Shown piece by piece: positions 43,529-52,220 of a stretch of 64,000 bases of DNA (positions are counted from its first letter, which is position 1; each line of letters opens with the position of its first letter). The DNA comes from Alphaproteobacteria bacterium (GTDB taxonomy: Bacteria; Pseudomonadota; Alphaproteobacteria; Rhizobiales; Devosiaceae), in contig JAHJWO010000003.1 in the NCBI GenBank assembly GCA_018828145.1, forward strand, positions 1 to 64,000, in the 5' to 3' direction. The notes under the pieces are model-generated. The model worked only from the letters and a program-made list of their open reading frames with translations, made no database searches and had not been told where the DNA came from. Made by a program: the position numbers and the translations under genes.

Positions 43529-44422
43529 ATGAAGCTCAATTATCTGCTGCTTGACGTGTTCACCCGCGAGCGCCTCAAGGGCAATCAGCTCGCCGTGGTG
43601 TGCAAGGCCGATGGCCTGCTCGACGGGGAGATGCAGGCCATTGCCCGCGAGTTCAACCTCAGCGAGACCGTCTTCATCCTCAAGCCCCAGGCCGAGCGCA
43701 ACACTGCCGCGGTCCGCATCTTCACGCCAGAGGTGGAATTGCCGTTTGCCGGCCACCCTACGGTCGGCGCTGCAGTGGTTCTGGGCCTGCAGAACAAGGT
43801 TTCAGCCGTCCGCATCGAGGAAAAGGTCGGGCTCATCACGGCGCTGTTCGAGAAATCGGACAAGCGCTCGGGGGAGGCGCGCTTTGCGCTGCCGCGCCTG
43901 CCCGTGCGGATCGCCTCGCTCGATGATCGCGCGACTCTGGCCTTGGCGCTGGGCATCGAGCTGGACGAGCTTGGCTGTGGTCCCTATCAGCCGGCAGTGT
44001 TCAGCGCGGGCGTGGAATTCCATCTGGTCCCGGTGCGCGATCCGGACGTGCTGGCGCGCATCGCCATCAATATGGGGCAGTGGGCCCACACGTTCCCGCA
44101 TGGCCACAACTCGGTCTATGTCTTCACCGAGACGCCCGGGGAAAAGGACAATGACCTGGCGGCGCGCATGTTTGCCCCCGGCATGGGGCTGGGAGAGGAT
44201 CCTGGCACGGGCGCTGCAGCGGCGGCGCTGATCGGGCTGCTGTCCGATCATGCCGATATCGGCACCGGCCAGGCCGATTTCGTGCTGCGCCAGGGCCACG
44301 AAATGGGCCGGCCCTGCCGCATCACCATCCAGCTGCGCAAGGACAATGATGTGCTGGTGCATGGCGGTATTGGCGGCCATGCGGTGGTTGTCGCAGAAGG
44401 CGTGCTCGACCTCGACGACTAA
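43529..44422 (+). CDS. PhzF family isomerase/epimerase
   Basis: 297 residues. Two-domain PhzF fold. The catalytic Glu is in NLSETVFI (near residue 47), the substrate-binding G-H in LPFAGHPTVGAA, and the second GEDPGTGAAAAAL in the C-terminal half. Members isomerise small metabolites (phenazine precursor dihydroxyanthranilate or others). There is no phenazine operon here. TAGGAGC precedes the ATG. Confidence 0.92.
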   Translation: MKLNYLLLDVFTRERLKGNQLAVVCKADGLLDGEMQAIAREFNLSETVFILKPQAERNTAAVRIFTPEVELPFAGHPTVGAAVVLGLQNKVSAVRIEEKVGLITALFEKSDKRSGEARFALPRLPVRIASLDDRATLALALGIELDELGCGPYQPAVFSAGVEFHLVPVRDPDVLARIAINMGQWAHTFPHGHNSVYVFTETPGEKDNDLAARMFAPGMGLGEDPGTGAAAAALIGLLSDHADIGTGQADFVLRQGHEMGRPCRITIQLRKDNDVLVHGGIGGHAVVVAEGVLDLDD

Positions 44423-44490
44423 GACGGCGGCTTGGCCGTTTGTCGGGAACCGTGCTACTTTTGGAACGGGTCTGAACGGGGGAATGGGCG

Positions 44491-44919
44491 ATGGACGTCG
44501 TCATCAATCTGCTTATCTGGATACACATCCTGGCTTTTGTGGCCGGCGGCTCGAACAGCGTTGTCGGGCCGGTCATTGGCGCCCGGCTCGCAACGGCGAC
44601 GCCCGAGATGCGGCAGGGCTATTTTGGCGTCATGAACAGGCTGTCGCAGGTCGGCAAGGTCGCCATGGTGGCGCTGCTGGTCACCGGCCCGCTGATCCTC
44701 TGGCTGCGCTATGGTGGGCTCGAGGGAGCCAATACCTGGTTCTGGATCAAGATGGTGCTTGTGGCGGTCATGCTGGCCGCGATCATCTATGGCGGCATCA
44801 ACTTCAAGAAGTCGCAGGCAGGGGACGTCGAGGCAGGGCGCCGCGCGGGCCTTGCCCACAAGGTGACCGGCCTCGCCTTTGCCGGCGTGCTGCTGTCGGC
44901 GGTCCTCGCCTTCAACTAA
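44491..44919 (+). CDS. Four-helix membrane protein, DUF2269-like
   Basis: 142 residues with four hydrophobic helices (about 4-23, 50-70, 84-102, 118-138). The first helix has IWIHILAFVAGGSN and the spacing of His in helices 1 and 4 resembles CopD/DUF2269-like cytochrome-b-type proteins. The family call is tentative. GGGGGAA precedes the ATG. No functional context is evident. Confidence 0.6.
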   Translation: MDVVINLLIWIHILAFVAGGSNSVVGPVIGARLATATPEMRQGYFGVMNRLSQVGKVAMVALLVTGPLILWLRYGGLEGANTWFWIKMVLVAVMLAAIIYGGINFKKSQAGDVEAGRRAGLAHKVTGLAFAGVLLSAVLAFN

Positions 44920-45015
44920 CCGCACCGACTGCAGCAAAAAATCAACTGCGGCCATTGTGCGGGCTTGCACGCGGCGGAGGATTCGCGCATTCTGGCCGAA
45001 ATCGGAACCGGACCC

Positions 45016-45141
45016 ATGCAGCGCAAGCGCGCAATCGCCATTGCCATGACACAACGCCAGGAGCGCATCCGCGTCCTGACGCTGGCTGCTGGCCTGCTGT
45101 TGCTGCCTGCTGCGCTTCTCCTCCTTCTTATCAGCCCCTGA
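45016..45141 (+). CDS. Leu-rich mini-ORF upstream of leuA (possible leader peptide or small membrane protein)
   Basis: 41 codons with a basic start (MQRKRAIAIAMTQRQERIR) and then a stretch rich in Leu (VLTLAAGLLLLPAALLLLLI), mostly Leu codons CTG and CTC/CTT. It ends 112 bases before leuA. A hairpin GCTCGG/CCGAGC follows at about 45150-45165 but without a T tract, so a terminator is not clear. It can be read as a leuA leader or as a single-helix membrane protein. The ribosome binding site is weak, so an internal ATG at 45046 is also possible. Confidence 0.45.
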   Translation: MQRKRAIAIAMTQRQERIRVLTLAAGLLLLPAALLLLLISP

Positions 45142-45253
45142 TCACCTTCTGCTCGGCAACCGAGCGGGTCGTCAGGGGATAGAGCCACAAGCCGTACAGT
45201 CAATGTCCGGCCTGCAGAGCCGTCGCTCCGGGCCGACCGATAGGAATACCGAT

Positions 45254-46813
45254 ATGTCTGCGACCACCGATACCAATAAAGACCGCGTCTTCATCTTCGA
45301 CACCACATTGCGCGACGGCGAGCAATCGCCCGGCGCCACCATGACGCTGGAGGAGAAGCTCCAGGTTGCCGAAGCGCTCGACGAAATGGGCGTGGACATC
45401 ATCGAAGCGGGCTTTCCCATCGCCTCCAATGGCGATTTCGAGGCCGTGGTTGCCGTGGCCAAGCAGGTCAAGCGCGCGACAGTGGCGGGTCTGGCCCGTG
45501 CCATCACCGCCGATATCGACCGGGCCGGCGAAGCGGTGCGCCATGCCCGCAAGGGGCGCATCCACACCTTCGTCTCCACCTCGCCCATCCATCTGGCCCA
45601 CCAGATGAAAAAGACCGAAGACGAGGTCATCGAGATCATCTCGCGCACCGTGGCGCAGGCGCGCAACCTGATCGACGATGTCGAATGGTCGGCGATGGAC
45701 GCCACCCGCACGCCGATGGAGTTTCTCAAGCGCTGCGTCGAGGCGGCCATCAAGGCCGGCGCCACCACGATCAACCTGCCCGATACGGTGGGCTATGCCG
45801 TGCCCAACGAGCATTTCAACATGTTCAAGACCATCATCGAGTCGGTGCCCGGCGCCGACAAGGCGATCTTCTCGGTGCATTGCCACAACGACCTGGGCCT
45901 GGCCGTGGCCAATTCGCTGGCCGGCGTGGCGGGCGGTGCACGGCAGATCGAATGCACCATCAACGGGCTGGGCGAACGCGCGGGCAACGCCGCCCTCGAA
46001 GAGGTCGTGATGGCCCTGCGCACCCGCGCCGATGCCATGCCCTATCACACCGAAATCGAGACCACCCATCTGGCCCGTGCCAGCAAGATCGTCTCGGCGG
46101 CGGCCAATTTCCCGGTGCAATACAACAAGGCCATCGTGGGCAAGAATGCCTTCGCGCATGAAAGCGGCATCCACCAGGATGGCATGCTCAAGAATGCCGA
46201 GACCTATGAAATCATGACGCCGGCCAGCGTCGGCATCAAGGAAACCACCCTGGTCATGGGCAAGCATTCCGGCCGCGCTGCGTTCAAGGACAAGCTGCGC
46301 GAGCTGGGTTACGAGCTGGGCGACAATGCCTTCCAGGAAGCCTTCGTGCGCTTCAAGGATCTGGCTGACCGCAAGAAGCATGTCTATGACGCCGATATCG
46401 TGGCGCTGGTCGATGATGAAGTCGGCTCGGTCGGCGATCGCATTCGCCTGGTGGACATGGAAGTGGTCAGCAAGACCGGCGGGGTCCACAAATGCACCAT
46501 GACCCTGTCCATCGACGGCGAGGAATCCGCGGTGACCTATGAGGGAACCGGCTCGGTCGATGCCATCTTCAACGCCATCAAGCAGGGCGTCGGGCAGGAG
46601 CCGCATCTGGTGCTCTATGCGGTGGATGGCGTCACCGGCGGCACCGATGCGCAGGCCTCGGCCCATGTGCGCCTTGAAATGAACGGCCGTATCGTCTCGG
46701 GCAATGCGGCCGAGCCGGATACGCTGGTGGCCTCGGCCCGCGCCTATCTCAATGCCTATAACCGCCTGCTCATCGAACGCGGCGCCTCGGCGCAAGGCGC
46801 CATGGCCGGCTGA
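45254..46813 (+). CDS. leuA: 2-isopropylmalate synthase
   Basis: 519 residues. First committed step of leucine synthesis from 2-oxoisovalerate and acetyl-CoA. N-terminal HMGL barrel with [16 protein letters not shown] (catalytic Arg and Asp) and [17 protein letters not shown] (metal-binding His); the C-terminal LeuA dimer domain carries leucine feedback control. The ATG at 45254 is chosen because it aligns with the usual start; the ribosome binding site is weak (TAGGAAT). It lies far from ilvBN and ilvC but serves the same pathway. Confidence 0.96.
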   Translation: MSATTDTNKDRVFIFDTTLRDGEQSPGATMTLEEKLQVAEALDEMGVDIIEAGFPIASNGDFEAVVAVAKQVKRATVAGLARAITADIDRAGEAVRHARKGRIHTFVSTSPIHLAHQMKKTEDEVIEIISRTVAQARNLIDDVEWSAMDATRTPMEFLKRCVEAAIKAGATTINLPDTVGYAVPNEHFNMFKTIIESVPGADKAIFSVHCHNDLGLAVANSLAGVAGGARQIECTINGLGERAGNAALEEVVMALRTRADAMPYHTEIETTHLARASKIVSAAANFPVQYNKAIVGKNAFAHESGIHQDGMLKNAETYEIMTPASVGIKETTLVMGKHSGRAAFKDKLRELGYELGDNAFQEAFVRFKDLADRKKHVYDADIVALVDDEVGSVGDRIRLVDMEVVSKTGGVHKCTMTLSIDGEESAVTYEGTGSVDAIFNAIKQGVGQEPHLVLYAVDGVTGGTDAQASAHVRLEMNGRIVSGNAAEPDTLVASARAYLNAYNRLLIERGASAQGAMAG

Positions 46814-46871
46814 CGAACCAATCGTGTGCCCCGTGCCCCGACCCATCGTGGCCGGGGCAGGGAGGACGCCG

Positions 46872-47330
46872 ATGGGCTATGAACTGGTCGAGGTAACCGA
46901 CCCCGCCGACTGGGACGCGTATCACGCCATCCGCCGGCAGGAGCTGTTCGAGGCGAGGGGCCGGTTCGGCATCTATGATCCCAACTATCCGGGCGAGCGG
47001 CTGCCCGGCATGCATCCCTATCTGCTCAAGCTCGACGGGCGGCCTCTGGGCACGACGCGCCTCGACATTCGCGAAGATGGCACAGCAATTTTCCGCCTCG
47101 TCGCGATCACCGCGTCAGAACAGGGCAGGGGACACGGGCGTGTGCTGAGTCGCCTCGTGGAAGAGCGGGCACGGGCCTTCGGCGCGCAGATGCTGTTCGT
47201 CAATGCTGCGGACACGGCGGTTGGCTATTACGAGGCCACCGGTTGGCGCCGCCATATCTGGGACGAGAGGGAGCTCGTGGGCATTGCCAGCAGCTGCATC
47301 CAGATGTGCAAGCCGATCGCACAGGCATAG
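46872..47330 (+). CDS. GNAT family N-acetyltransferase
   Basis: 152 residues. The acetyl-CoA loop is QGRGHGRVL near residue 83, in a TTRLDIREDGTAIFRLVAI strand context and followed by FVNAADTAVGYYEATGW. The substrate is unknown. GGGAGGA precedes the ATG. The gene is separated from leuA by 58 bases. Confidence 0.83.
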   Translation: MGYELVEVTDPADWDAYHAIRRQELFEARGRFGIYDPNYPGERLPGMHPYLLKLDGRPLGTTRLDIREDGTAIFRLVAITASEQGRGHGRVLSRLVEERARAFGAQMLFVNAADTAVGYYEATGWRRHIWDERELVGIASSCIQMCKPIAQA

Positions 47331-47447
47331 GTGCCTCATGGCTGATCTGCCGGCCAGCGTCTTGCCCGGTTCATCCATTTGGGCCACCACTAACGCGCGG
47401 TCCAACACGGCAGAGCCAAGCTGACGATTCCTTCCGAAATCCGTGGC

Positions 47448-48361
47448 GTGCTGAGCGGGCTTGCCTTCGTGGCGGTGCTGCTGCTGCTCGCCGTCAGCTT
47501 TCCGTTCGGCATACCCGGGCAGGAACTGCTCAGCACCCTGCGCTTCCATATTGGCATAGCGCTACTGGCGCTGCCGCTCCTGCTGGCGCTGGCCGGCGCG
47601 CGGCTCCGGGCGCTCGTGGTGCTGGGGCTGGTTCTCGCCAGCCTGGCGCAGGGCGCCGGCATTGTCGTCATGCAGCAAGGCCAGCGGGCTTCTCTTGCCG
47701 ACCTGTCCCCCAAGGCCAGCTTTCGCGCGCTGAGCTTTAACGTGCTCGCCACCAATTCCCGCCGGGCGGACGTCGCCCGCCACATCATCGACAGCGGCGC
47801 CGATGTGGTCGCGGTTCTGGAGGGCGATGGCCTGTCCGGACTATGGCCGGAAGTCATGCAGGCCTATCCCTATCGGCTGGGTTGCGAGCCGGACATCTTC
47901 TGTGACCTGGCCATCCTCTCCCGCACGCCCTTCGTCACGGCGGAGCGGCAGGTGCTGCATGGGCTGGAACGCTGGCGGCTGTCACAGGCGAGCGTGATGG
48001 TGGGCGGAGAAATGGTCACGGTGGTCGGGCTCACCTGACCAAGCCCTATTTCGACGGCTTTGCCGCACTGGAGCTCGAACAGGCGCGCTGGGTCATCGCG
48101 GCCATCGAGGGACCGGTGCTGGTGATGGGCGATTTCAACGCGGCGGCATGGTCGAACCAGGTTGCCGGCTTTGCCGACGCGCTCGACCTCGTGCCGCCGC
48201 CCTTCTATCCGGCCACCTGGCCGGTGGAACTGGGCCCGCTTGGCTTGCCCATCGACAACATGTTCACGCGCGGCGCCGCGCTGATCCGGACGATCGGGCC
48301 GACGCCTGAGGCATTCGGCTCCAATCATCTGGGGTTGCTGGCGACAGTGGCGCTGTTCTAG
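47448..48361 (+). pseudogene. Endonuclease/exonuclease/phosphatase family protein, broken by a frameshift
   Basis: The first part (47448-48038, GTG start) has three hydrophobic helices, then the EEP start FRALSFNVLATNSRRADVARHI and CDLAILSRTPF. At about 48030 the frame stops with VVGLT. In the next frame the domain continues without loss as HLTKPYFDGFAALELEQARW, LVMGDFNAAAWS (the catalytic G-D-F-N) and the final SNHLGL. A single missing C near 48031-48034 explains everything: CTCCAC would read Leu-His. It may be a true pseudogene or a sequencing error. Such inner-membrane EEP proteins have unclear substrates. Confidence 0.82.
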
Positions 48362-48367
48362 CGGATT

Positions 48368-49474
48368 TTATCGGGCCAGCGCGGCCAGCACGTCGCCCAG
48401 GGCCCGGTCAAGCAGGGCCCGGTCCGCCGCGGTCCCGGCGCTGACCCGGATGCAGCGGTTAAGTCCGGTCACGCCCGGCATGCGGATAAACACGCCGTGC
48501 TGGGCCAGGCCATCGACAATGGCCCTGGCATGGACGCCATCGCGGCCGCAGTCGATGGCGACAAAATTGGTCGCGGTGGGCAGGGGCTCCAGCCCATGGC
48601 GGCGGGCAATGGCGGCCGTATCGTCCAGTGCCGCCCGCACCGCCGCCATCGACCATTGCAGGTGCGCCTCGTCGGCCAGTGCGGCGATGGCGCCAGACTG
48701 GGCCACGTTGCTGATGCCGAAATGGTTGCGGATGCGGTTGAAGGCCGAGACATTCTGGCTGTCGCCCAGCACATAGCCGACGCGGGCGCCGGCCAGCCCA
48801 TAGGCCTTGGAAAAGGTGCGCATGCGGAGGAGGTTCGGGCGGTCGAGCTCGAGCGGGGGCAGCGTGCCATCCGGCGCGAATTCGCCATAGGCCTCGTCCA
48901 GCACGATCATGGTGCTTTCCGGCACGGCGGCAATGAAGCGCTCGACCGAGGCGGCATCCCACCAGCTGCCCATGGGATTGTCGGGATTGGCCAGATAGAC
49001 CATGGCCGCTCCGGTCTCGCGCGCCGCCCGGGCCAGGGCGTCGATGTCTTCGCGGTCGCCGATATAGGGCACGGTGTGCATGCGGGCGCCGTAGCCGGCG
49101 ATATGGTAGTTGAAGGTCGGGTAGCCGCCCAGCGAGGTGACAACCGTCGTCCCCGGCGCCGCGAAGAGCCGCACGGCCATGCCCAGGATGGCGTCGACGC
49201 CCTCGCCGGGCATCACATTGGCGGCCGGAATGGCCAGGTGGTCGGCGATGGCGACGCGCAGGTCGTGATTTTCCGGATCCCCGTAATGCCAGCTCTCCCG
49301 GGCCGCGGCCGCCATGGCCGCGATCACCGACGGGGCGGGGCCGAACGGGTTCTCATTGGCGCCGATCCGCGCCTGGAGCGCCACGCCGGTCTGGCGCGCA
49401 ATGGCTTCCGGCCCGACAAAGGGCACGGCTTCGGCAAGAAGGGCGGTGATGGGCGACAGCTGAGGACGGGGCAC
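48368..49474 (-). CDS. HisC-like class I/II aminotransferase
   Basis: 368 residues. PLP-dependent. The Lys that binds PLP is in RTFSKAYGLAGARVGYVLG, with NPDNPMGSWWDA and VLDEAYGEFA upstream and CIRVSAGTAADRALLDRAL at the end, as in histidinol-phosphate aminotransferases. Whether it serves histidine or aromatic amino acid synthesis is not shown, as no other his genes are near. GTG start at 49474. Convergent with the broken EEP gene with a gap of 6 bases. Confidence 0.88.
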   Translation of the reverse strand: MPRPQLSPITALLAEAVPFVGPEAIARQTGVALQARIGANENPFGPAPSVIAAMAAAARESWHYGDPENHDLRVAIADHLAIPAANVMPGEGVDAILGMAVRLFAAPGTTVVTSLGGYPTFNYHIAGYGARMHTVPYIGDREDIDALARAARETGAAMVYLANPDNPMGSWWDAASVERFIAAVPESTMIVLDEAYGEFAPDGTLPPLELDRPNLLRMRTFSKAYGLAGARVGYVLGDSQNVSAFNRIRNHFGISNVAQSGAIAALADEAHLQWSMAAVRAALDDTAAIARRHGLEPLPTATNFVAIDCGRDGVHARAIVDGLAQHGVFIRMPGVTGLNRCIRVSAGTAADRALLDRALGDVLAALAR

Positions 49475-49524
49475 GTTTCGCGACTCGCTTGTGAAGGGAC
49501 GATCTTAGCGGTGCCGCGCCCCCA

Positions 49525-49620
49525 CTAGCCAGCACCGGACGAGATCAGCAGGTAGATTGCGTAGATGATGATCCAGGGCAGAATCGCCAGCGCCAGATAG
49601 AGCCAACCGCGACGTCGCAT
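49525..49620 (-). CDS. Single-helix membrane microprotein (31 aa)
   Basis: 31 residues: MRRRGWLYLALAILPWIIII-type, a basic N-terminus followed by one hydrophobic helix and SSGAG. GAGGAA lies 9 bases before the ATG. Its stop is 51 bases upstream of the hisC-like start, so it could be part of that transcript. No family recognised. Confidence 0.45.
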   Translation of the reverse strand: MRRRGWLYLALAILPWIIIYAIYLLISSGAG

Positions 49621-49877
49621 GCCTGTCCGTTCCTCGCATCTGGCAGCCAGAGATTGTCGGGAGAGCGCGACTGCAACGGTTTTGCACAGGCCGTCATCAC
49701 GACCGGCTGGCGCGAAGGCGCTGAATCAGGGGCTTTCCGAGACGTCAGCAAATGCATCGCTTTTGCATCAATACCGACGGATTCCGGCAAGTTTGAGGAA
49801 GGCATGTGGGAGCACCCTCTGGCTCGCGTCACCTCCCTGGCGTTTTCATTGAAACGGTTCCAAAGGAGCTCCCTGCT

Positions 49878-50084
49878 ATGCCGCCCACCTATGTTCTCGC
49901 CCGAGACCACCTGCAGCGCGCAGCGACGATCCTGCAAGGCGCGGACAGCCACTCGCGCCAGTTGCGTTATATCATCGAGCGTACCATCACCCTGATGAGC
50001 GACGTGCGCCAGCCAGAGCCGGTCCGGGCCAGCAATGTTCTGGATTTCTCCGCCTTCCGCGAAAGTCGCGCGGGCTTTGACTGA
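49878..50084 (+). CDS. Short hypothetical protein (68 aa)
   Basis: 68 residues, soluble, predicted helical (LARDHLQRAATILQGADSH, LRYIIERTITLMSDV) with a C-terminal NVLDFSAFRESRAGFD. No family recognised. AAAGGAG is ideally placed upstream of the ATG, which supports translation. It is followed by a GC-rich hairpin. Confidence 0.6.
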   Translation: MPPTYVLARDHLQRAATILQGADSHSRQLRYIIERTITLMSDVRQPEPVRASNVLDFSAFRESRAGFD

Positions 50085-50093
50085 CTGACCCCT

Positions 50094-50118
50094 GTGCCGG
50101 CGGCCTGACCGCCGGCAC
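50094..50118. terminator. Bidirectional hairpin between the 68-aa gene and mscS-like gene
   Basis: Perfect 10-bp stem GTGCCGGCGG/CCGCCGGCAC with a CCTGA loop, placed between two convergent genes. There is no T tract, so it is a candidate only. Confidence 0.55.
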
Positions 50119-50135
50119 CGCTTGCCGACCTGCCG

Positions 50136-51026
50136 TCAGCTGCCCGACTGGGTCTCGGGGCTTGGATTGGCAGGGTCGGGCACCACCGTAATGCCCGCCT
50201 TCTCCGCCTTGGTCCCGATCAGTTCGCGGTTGAGCGCGATCTTGGCCTCCTCGGTCAGGCTGTAGAGCGCCTCCAGGTAATCCGGCGTGGCAACCCAGGC
50301 CCGCAACTGCAGATTGACCGCCGCCCCCGAAAAGCCGTCCACATGCACGCTGGGCGCGGGGTCAGCCAGGACACGGCTGTCGCTGGTGGCGACCCGCAGC
50401 AGGATGTTGCGCGATTTGCCGATATCGATGTTGTCGGGCACGCTGACATTGACGTCGATGCGCCGCCGCGGCTCGCGGCTGTGATTGGTTATGGCCGAGG
50501 ACCAGAGCTTCTGGTTGGGCGTGAAGATGTAGAGCCCGCTCGAGGAGCGCAGCCGCGTGCCGAAGAGGCCGATTTCGACCACCACCCCGGCCACCCCGTC
50601 ACCCTGGATGAATTCACCAATGGCGATCGGCCGCAGCCAGATCAGCATGATACCGGCGGCGATATTGGCCAGCGTGCCCTGCAGCGCCAGGGCGATGGCC
50701 AGGCCCGCCGCGCCCAGGACGGTGAGGATCGAGGTGCTGGACACCCCCAGCAGATTGAGCGCCGTGACGATGGCAAAGATAAAGATGCCGTAGCGCGCCA
50801 CCTGCGACAGAAGTGGCGCGAAGTTCTTGTCCACGCCATAGGCCAGGGGCAGCAGCTGGCGGATGGCCCTTGCCGCCAGCCGGGCCAGGTACCAGCCGGC
50901 AACCAGAATGGCGAGGGCAGCCAGCAGGCTGATTGCATTGGCTGCCAGCCAGGCAGCCGGGATGATCAGAAATTCGGGAATGGTCGTGCCGCCCTGGTTT
51001 GGCGACGCAAGCTGCGTCTGCGACAC
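50136..51026 (-). CDS. MscS family mechanosensitive channel
   Basis: 296 residues. Three N-terminal helices and the pore helix TM3 LGAAGLAIALALQGTLANIAAG, with the Gly/Ala pattern of MscS, then the beta domain (GEFIQGDGVAGVVVEIGLFGTRLRSS) and the alpha/beta C-terminal vestibule. It opens under membrane tension to release solutes during osmotic downshift. Size is that of E. coli MscS. GTG start; the upstream ribosome binding site is weak. Confidence 0.94.
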   Translation of the reverse strand: MSQTQLASPNQGGTTIPEFLIIPAAWLAANAISLLAALAILVAGWYLARLAARAIRQLLPLAYGVDKNFAPLLSQVARYGIFIFAIVTALNLLGVSSTSILTVLGAAGLAIALALQGTLANIAAGIMLIWLRPIAIGEFIQGDGVAGVVVEIGLFGTRLRSSSGLYIFTPNQKLWSSAITNHSREPRRRIDVNVSVPDNIDIGKSRNILLRVATSDSRVLADPAPSVHVDGFSGAAVNLQLRAWVATPDYLEALYSLTEEAKIALNRELIGTKAEKAGITVVPDPANPSPETQSGS

Positions 51027-51120
51027 TCTAGCAAACCATCACAATGAGGAAAGTGGTCTGAGGCGCTAGACAGCACGGAATCCCTTTGATAGAGAGGCGC
51101 CACTTTGGAAGCTCCAGTAG

Positions 51121-51196
51121 GGGCGAGTAGCTCAGCTGGTAGAGCAGACGACTCTTAATCGTCGGGTCCACGGTTCGAATCCGTGCTCGCCCACCA
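51121..51196 (+). tRNA. tRNA-Lys (anticodon CTT)
   Basis: 76 bases including encoded CCA. Acceptor stem GGGCGAG/CTCGCCC, D-arm AGCTCAGCTGGTAGAGC, anticodon arm ACGA-CTCTTAA-TCGT with anticodon CTT, T-arm CACGG-TTCGAAT-CCGTG. All expected invariant bases present. Confidence 0.97.
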
Positions 51197-51405
51197 AAGT
51201 CCCCTCCCGTAGATCGGCGTTTCCCGCACTTGATCAAGCAAAGCTTGGTCAGGACGGTCCAGTCTGTCGCCAAGCTGTCAGTTGGCCCGCAAAGGCGCAG
51301 ATTTCCTCAGACTTTGGTCGATTCCCGCTGAGTTGGTCTTCCCAGCCCGCGGGCGGAGCGCTATAGGGCGGCATTCCCTTCCGGCCCCCTGACGAGGATC
51401 CCCTC

Positions 51406-52110
51406 ATGTTCGGTCTCGACCCGAGTTTCGTTAGCTCGCTCATTCAAGTCATCCTGATCGACCTCGTCCTGGCGGGCGACAATGCCGTGGTCATTGGCCT
51501 GGCTGCGGCGGGCCTTGCCTCCGATGTGCGCCGCAAGGCCATTCTGATCGGCATTATTGCCGCGACCCTGCTGCGCATCTTCTTTGCGCTGATCACCACC
51601 CAGCTGCTGGCGCTGGGCGGCGGACTGCTGATCGCTGGTGGCGTGCTGCTGCTCTATGTGTGCTGGAAGATGTATCGCGAGCTGACCGTCTCGCAGGGCG
51701 AGGAGCACGAGGCTCAGGAAGCGCTCGAAGACCATGACACCAATGCCGATGGCGCCGTGGCCGGCAAGGCGCCGCGCAAGACGCTGCGCCAGGCCGTCAT
51801 CCAGATCATCATTGCCGACGTCTCCATGTCGCTCGACAACGTGCTGGCCGTGGCCGGCGCAGCGGCGCACCATTTCGAGGCCCTGATCATCGGCCTGGCC
51901 CTGTCGGTGGTGATGATGGGCGTTGCCGCCACCTTCATCGCCGGCCTGCTGCACAAGCATCGCTGGATCGCCTGGGTCGGCCTGATCATCATCCTGTTCG
52001 TCGCCATCCGCATGGCGCTCGAAGGGCTCGGCGCCTTCGTCGCCATCCCCGAAATCCCGCTGCTCTATACCCCGCATGCCGTTGGCGAAGCCGCAGCTGC
52101 CGCGCATTAG
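51406..52110 (+). CDS. TerC family membrane protein
   Basis: 234 residues, seven-helix topology. Repeats of the TerC motif: VLAGDNAVVIGLAA near residue 22 and DVSMSLDNVLAVAGAA near 138, both with the D-N pair thought to bind a metal ion. The central hydrophilic loop (EEHEAQEALEDHDTNADG) is acidic. Members export manganese or help metal loading of exoenzymes. No Mn riboswitch motif was seen upstream. GAGGATC lies before the ATG. Confidence 0.92.
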   Translation: MFGLDPSFVSSLIQVILIDLVLAGDNAVVIGLAAAGLASDVRRKAILIGIIAATLLRIFFALITTQLLALGGGLLIAGGVLLLYVCWKMYRELTVSQGEEHEAQEALEDHDTNADGAVAGKAPRKTLRQAVIQIIIADVSMSLDNVLAVAGAAAHHFEALIIGLALSVVMMGVAATFIAGLLHKHRWIAWVGLIIILFVAIRMALEGLGAFVAIPEIPLLYTPHAVGEAAAAAH

Positions 52111-52184
52111 CCTTTGGTAACCAGTGTTCCAAGTTTGCGGCATTTGCCGCCGTGGAATAGGGATTTGAACACCTCGACGCACTA

Positions 52185-52214
52185 ACTTCCCGCTCACGTA
52201 CAAGAGCGGGAAGT
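52185..52214 (+). promoter_or_regulatory. 11-bp hairpin directly before the FemAB-like start codon
   Basis: Perfect stem ACTTCCCGCTC/GAGCGGGAAGT with an 8-base loop. Its 3' arm holds the only purine-rich Shine-Dalgarno-like stretch (GGGAAG) and ends 6 bases before the ATG at 52221. There is no T tract, so a terminator is less likely than a translation-controlling fold. Confidence 0.6.
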
Positions 52215-52220
52215 CCTACG

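Noticed and set aside
43529..44422. Phenazine biosynthesis locus, from the PhzF-family gene
   Set aside because: No other phz genes nearby; PhzF-family members are common and mostly unrelated to phenazines.
46829..46861. GC-rich hairpin TGCCCCG/CGGGGCA after leuA as a terminator
   Set aside because: No T tract and it lies at the ribosome binding site side of the next gene; too weak to call.
51197..51405. Possible yybP-ykoY manganese riboswitch before the TerC gene
   Set aside because: Looked for the GGGGAGTA-type core and the second paired half; neither is present.
51121..51405. Integration site at the tRNA-Lys gene
   Set aside because: No integrase gene and no repeat of the tRNA 3' end within the window.
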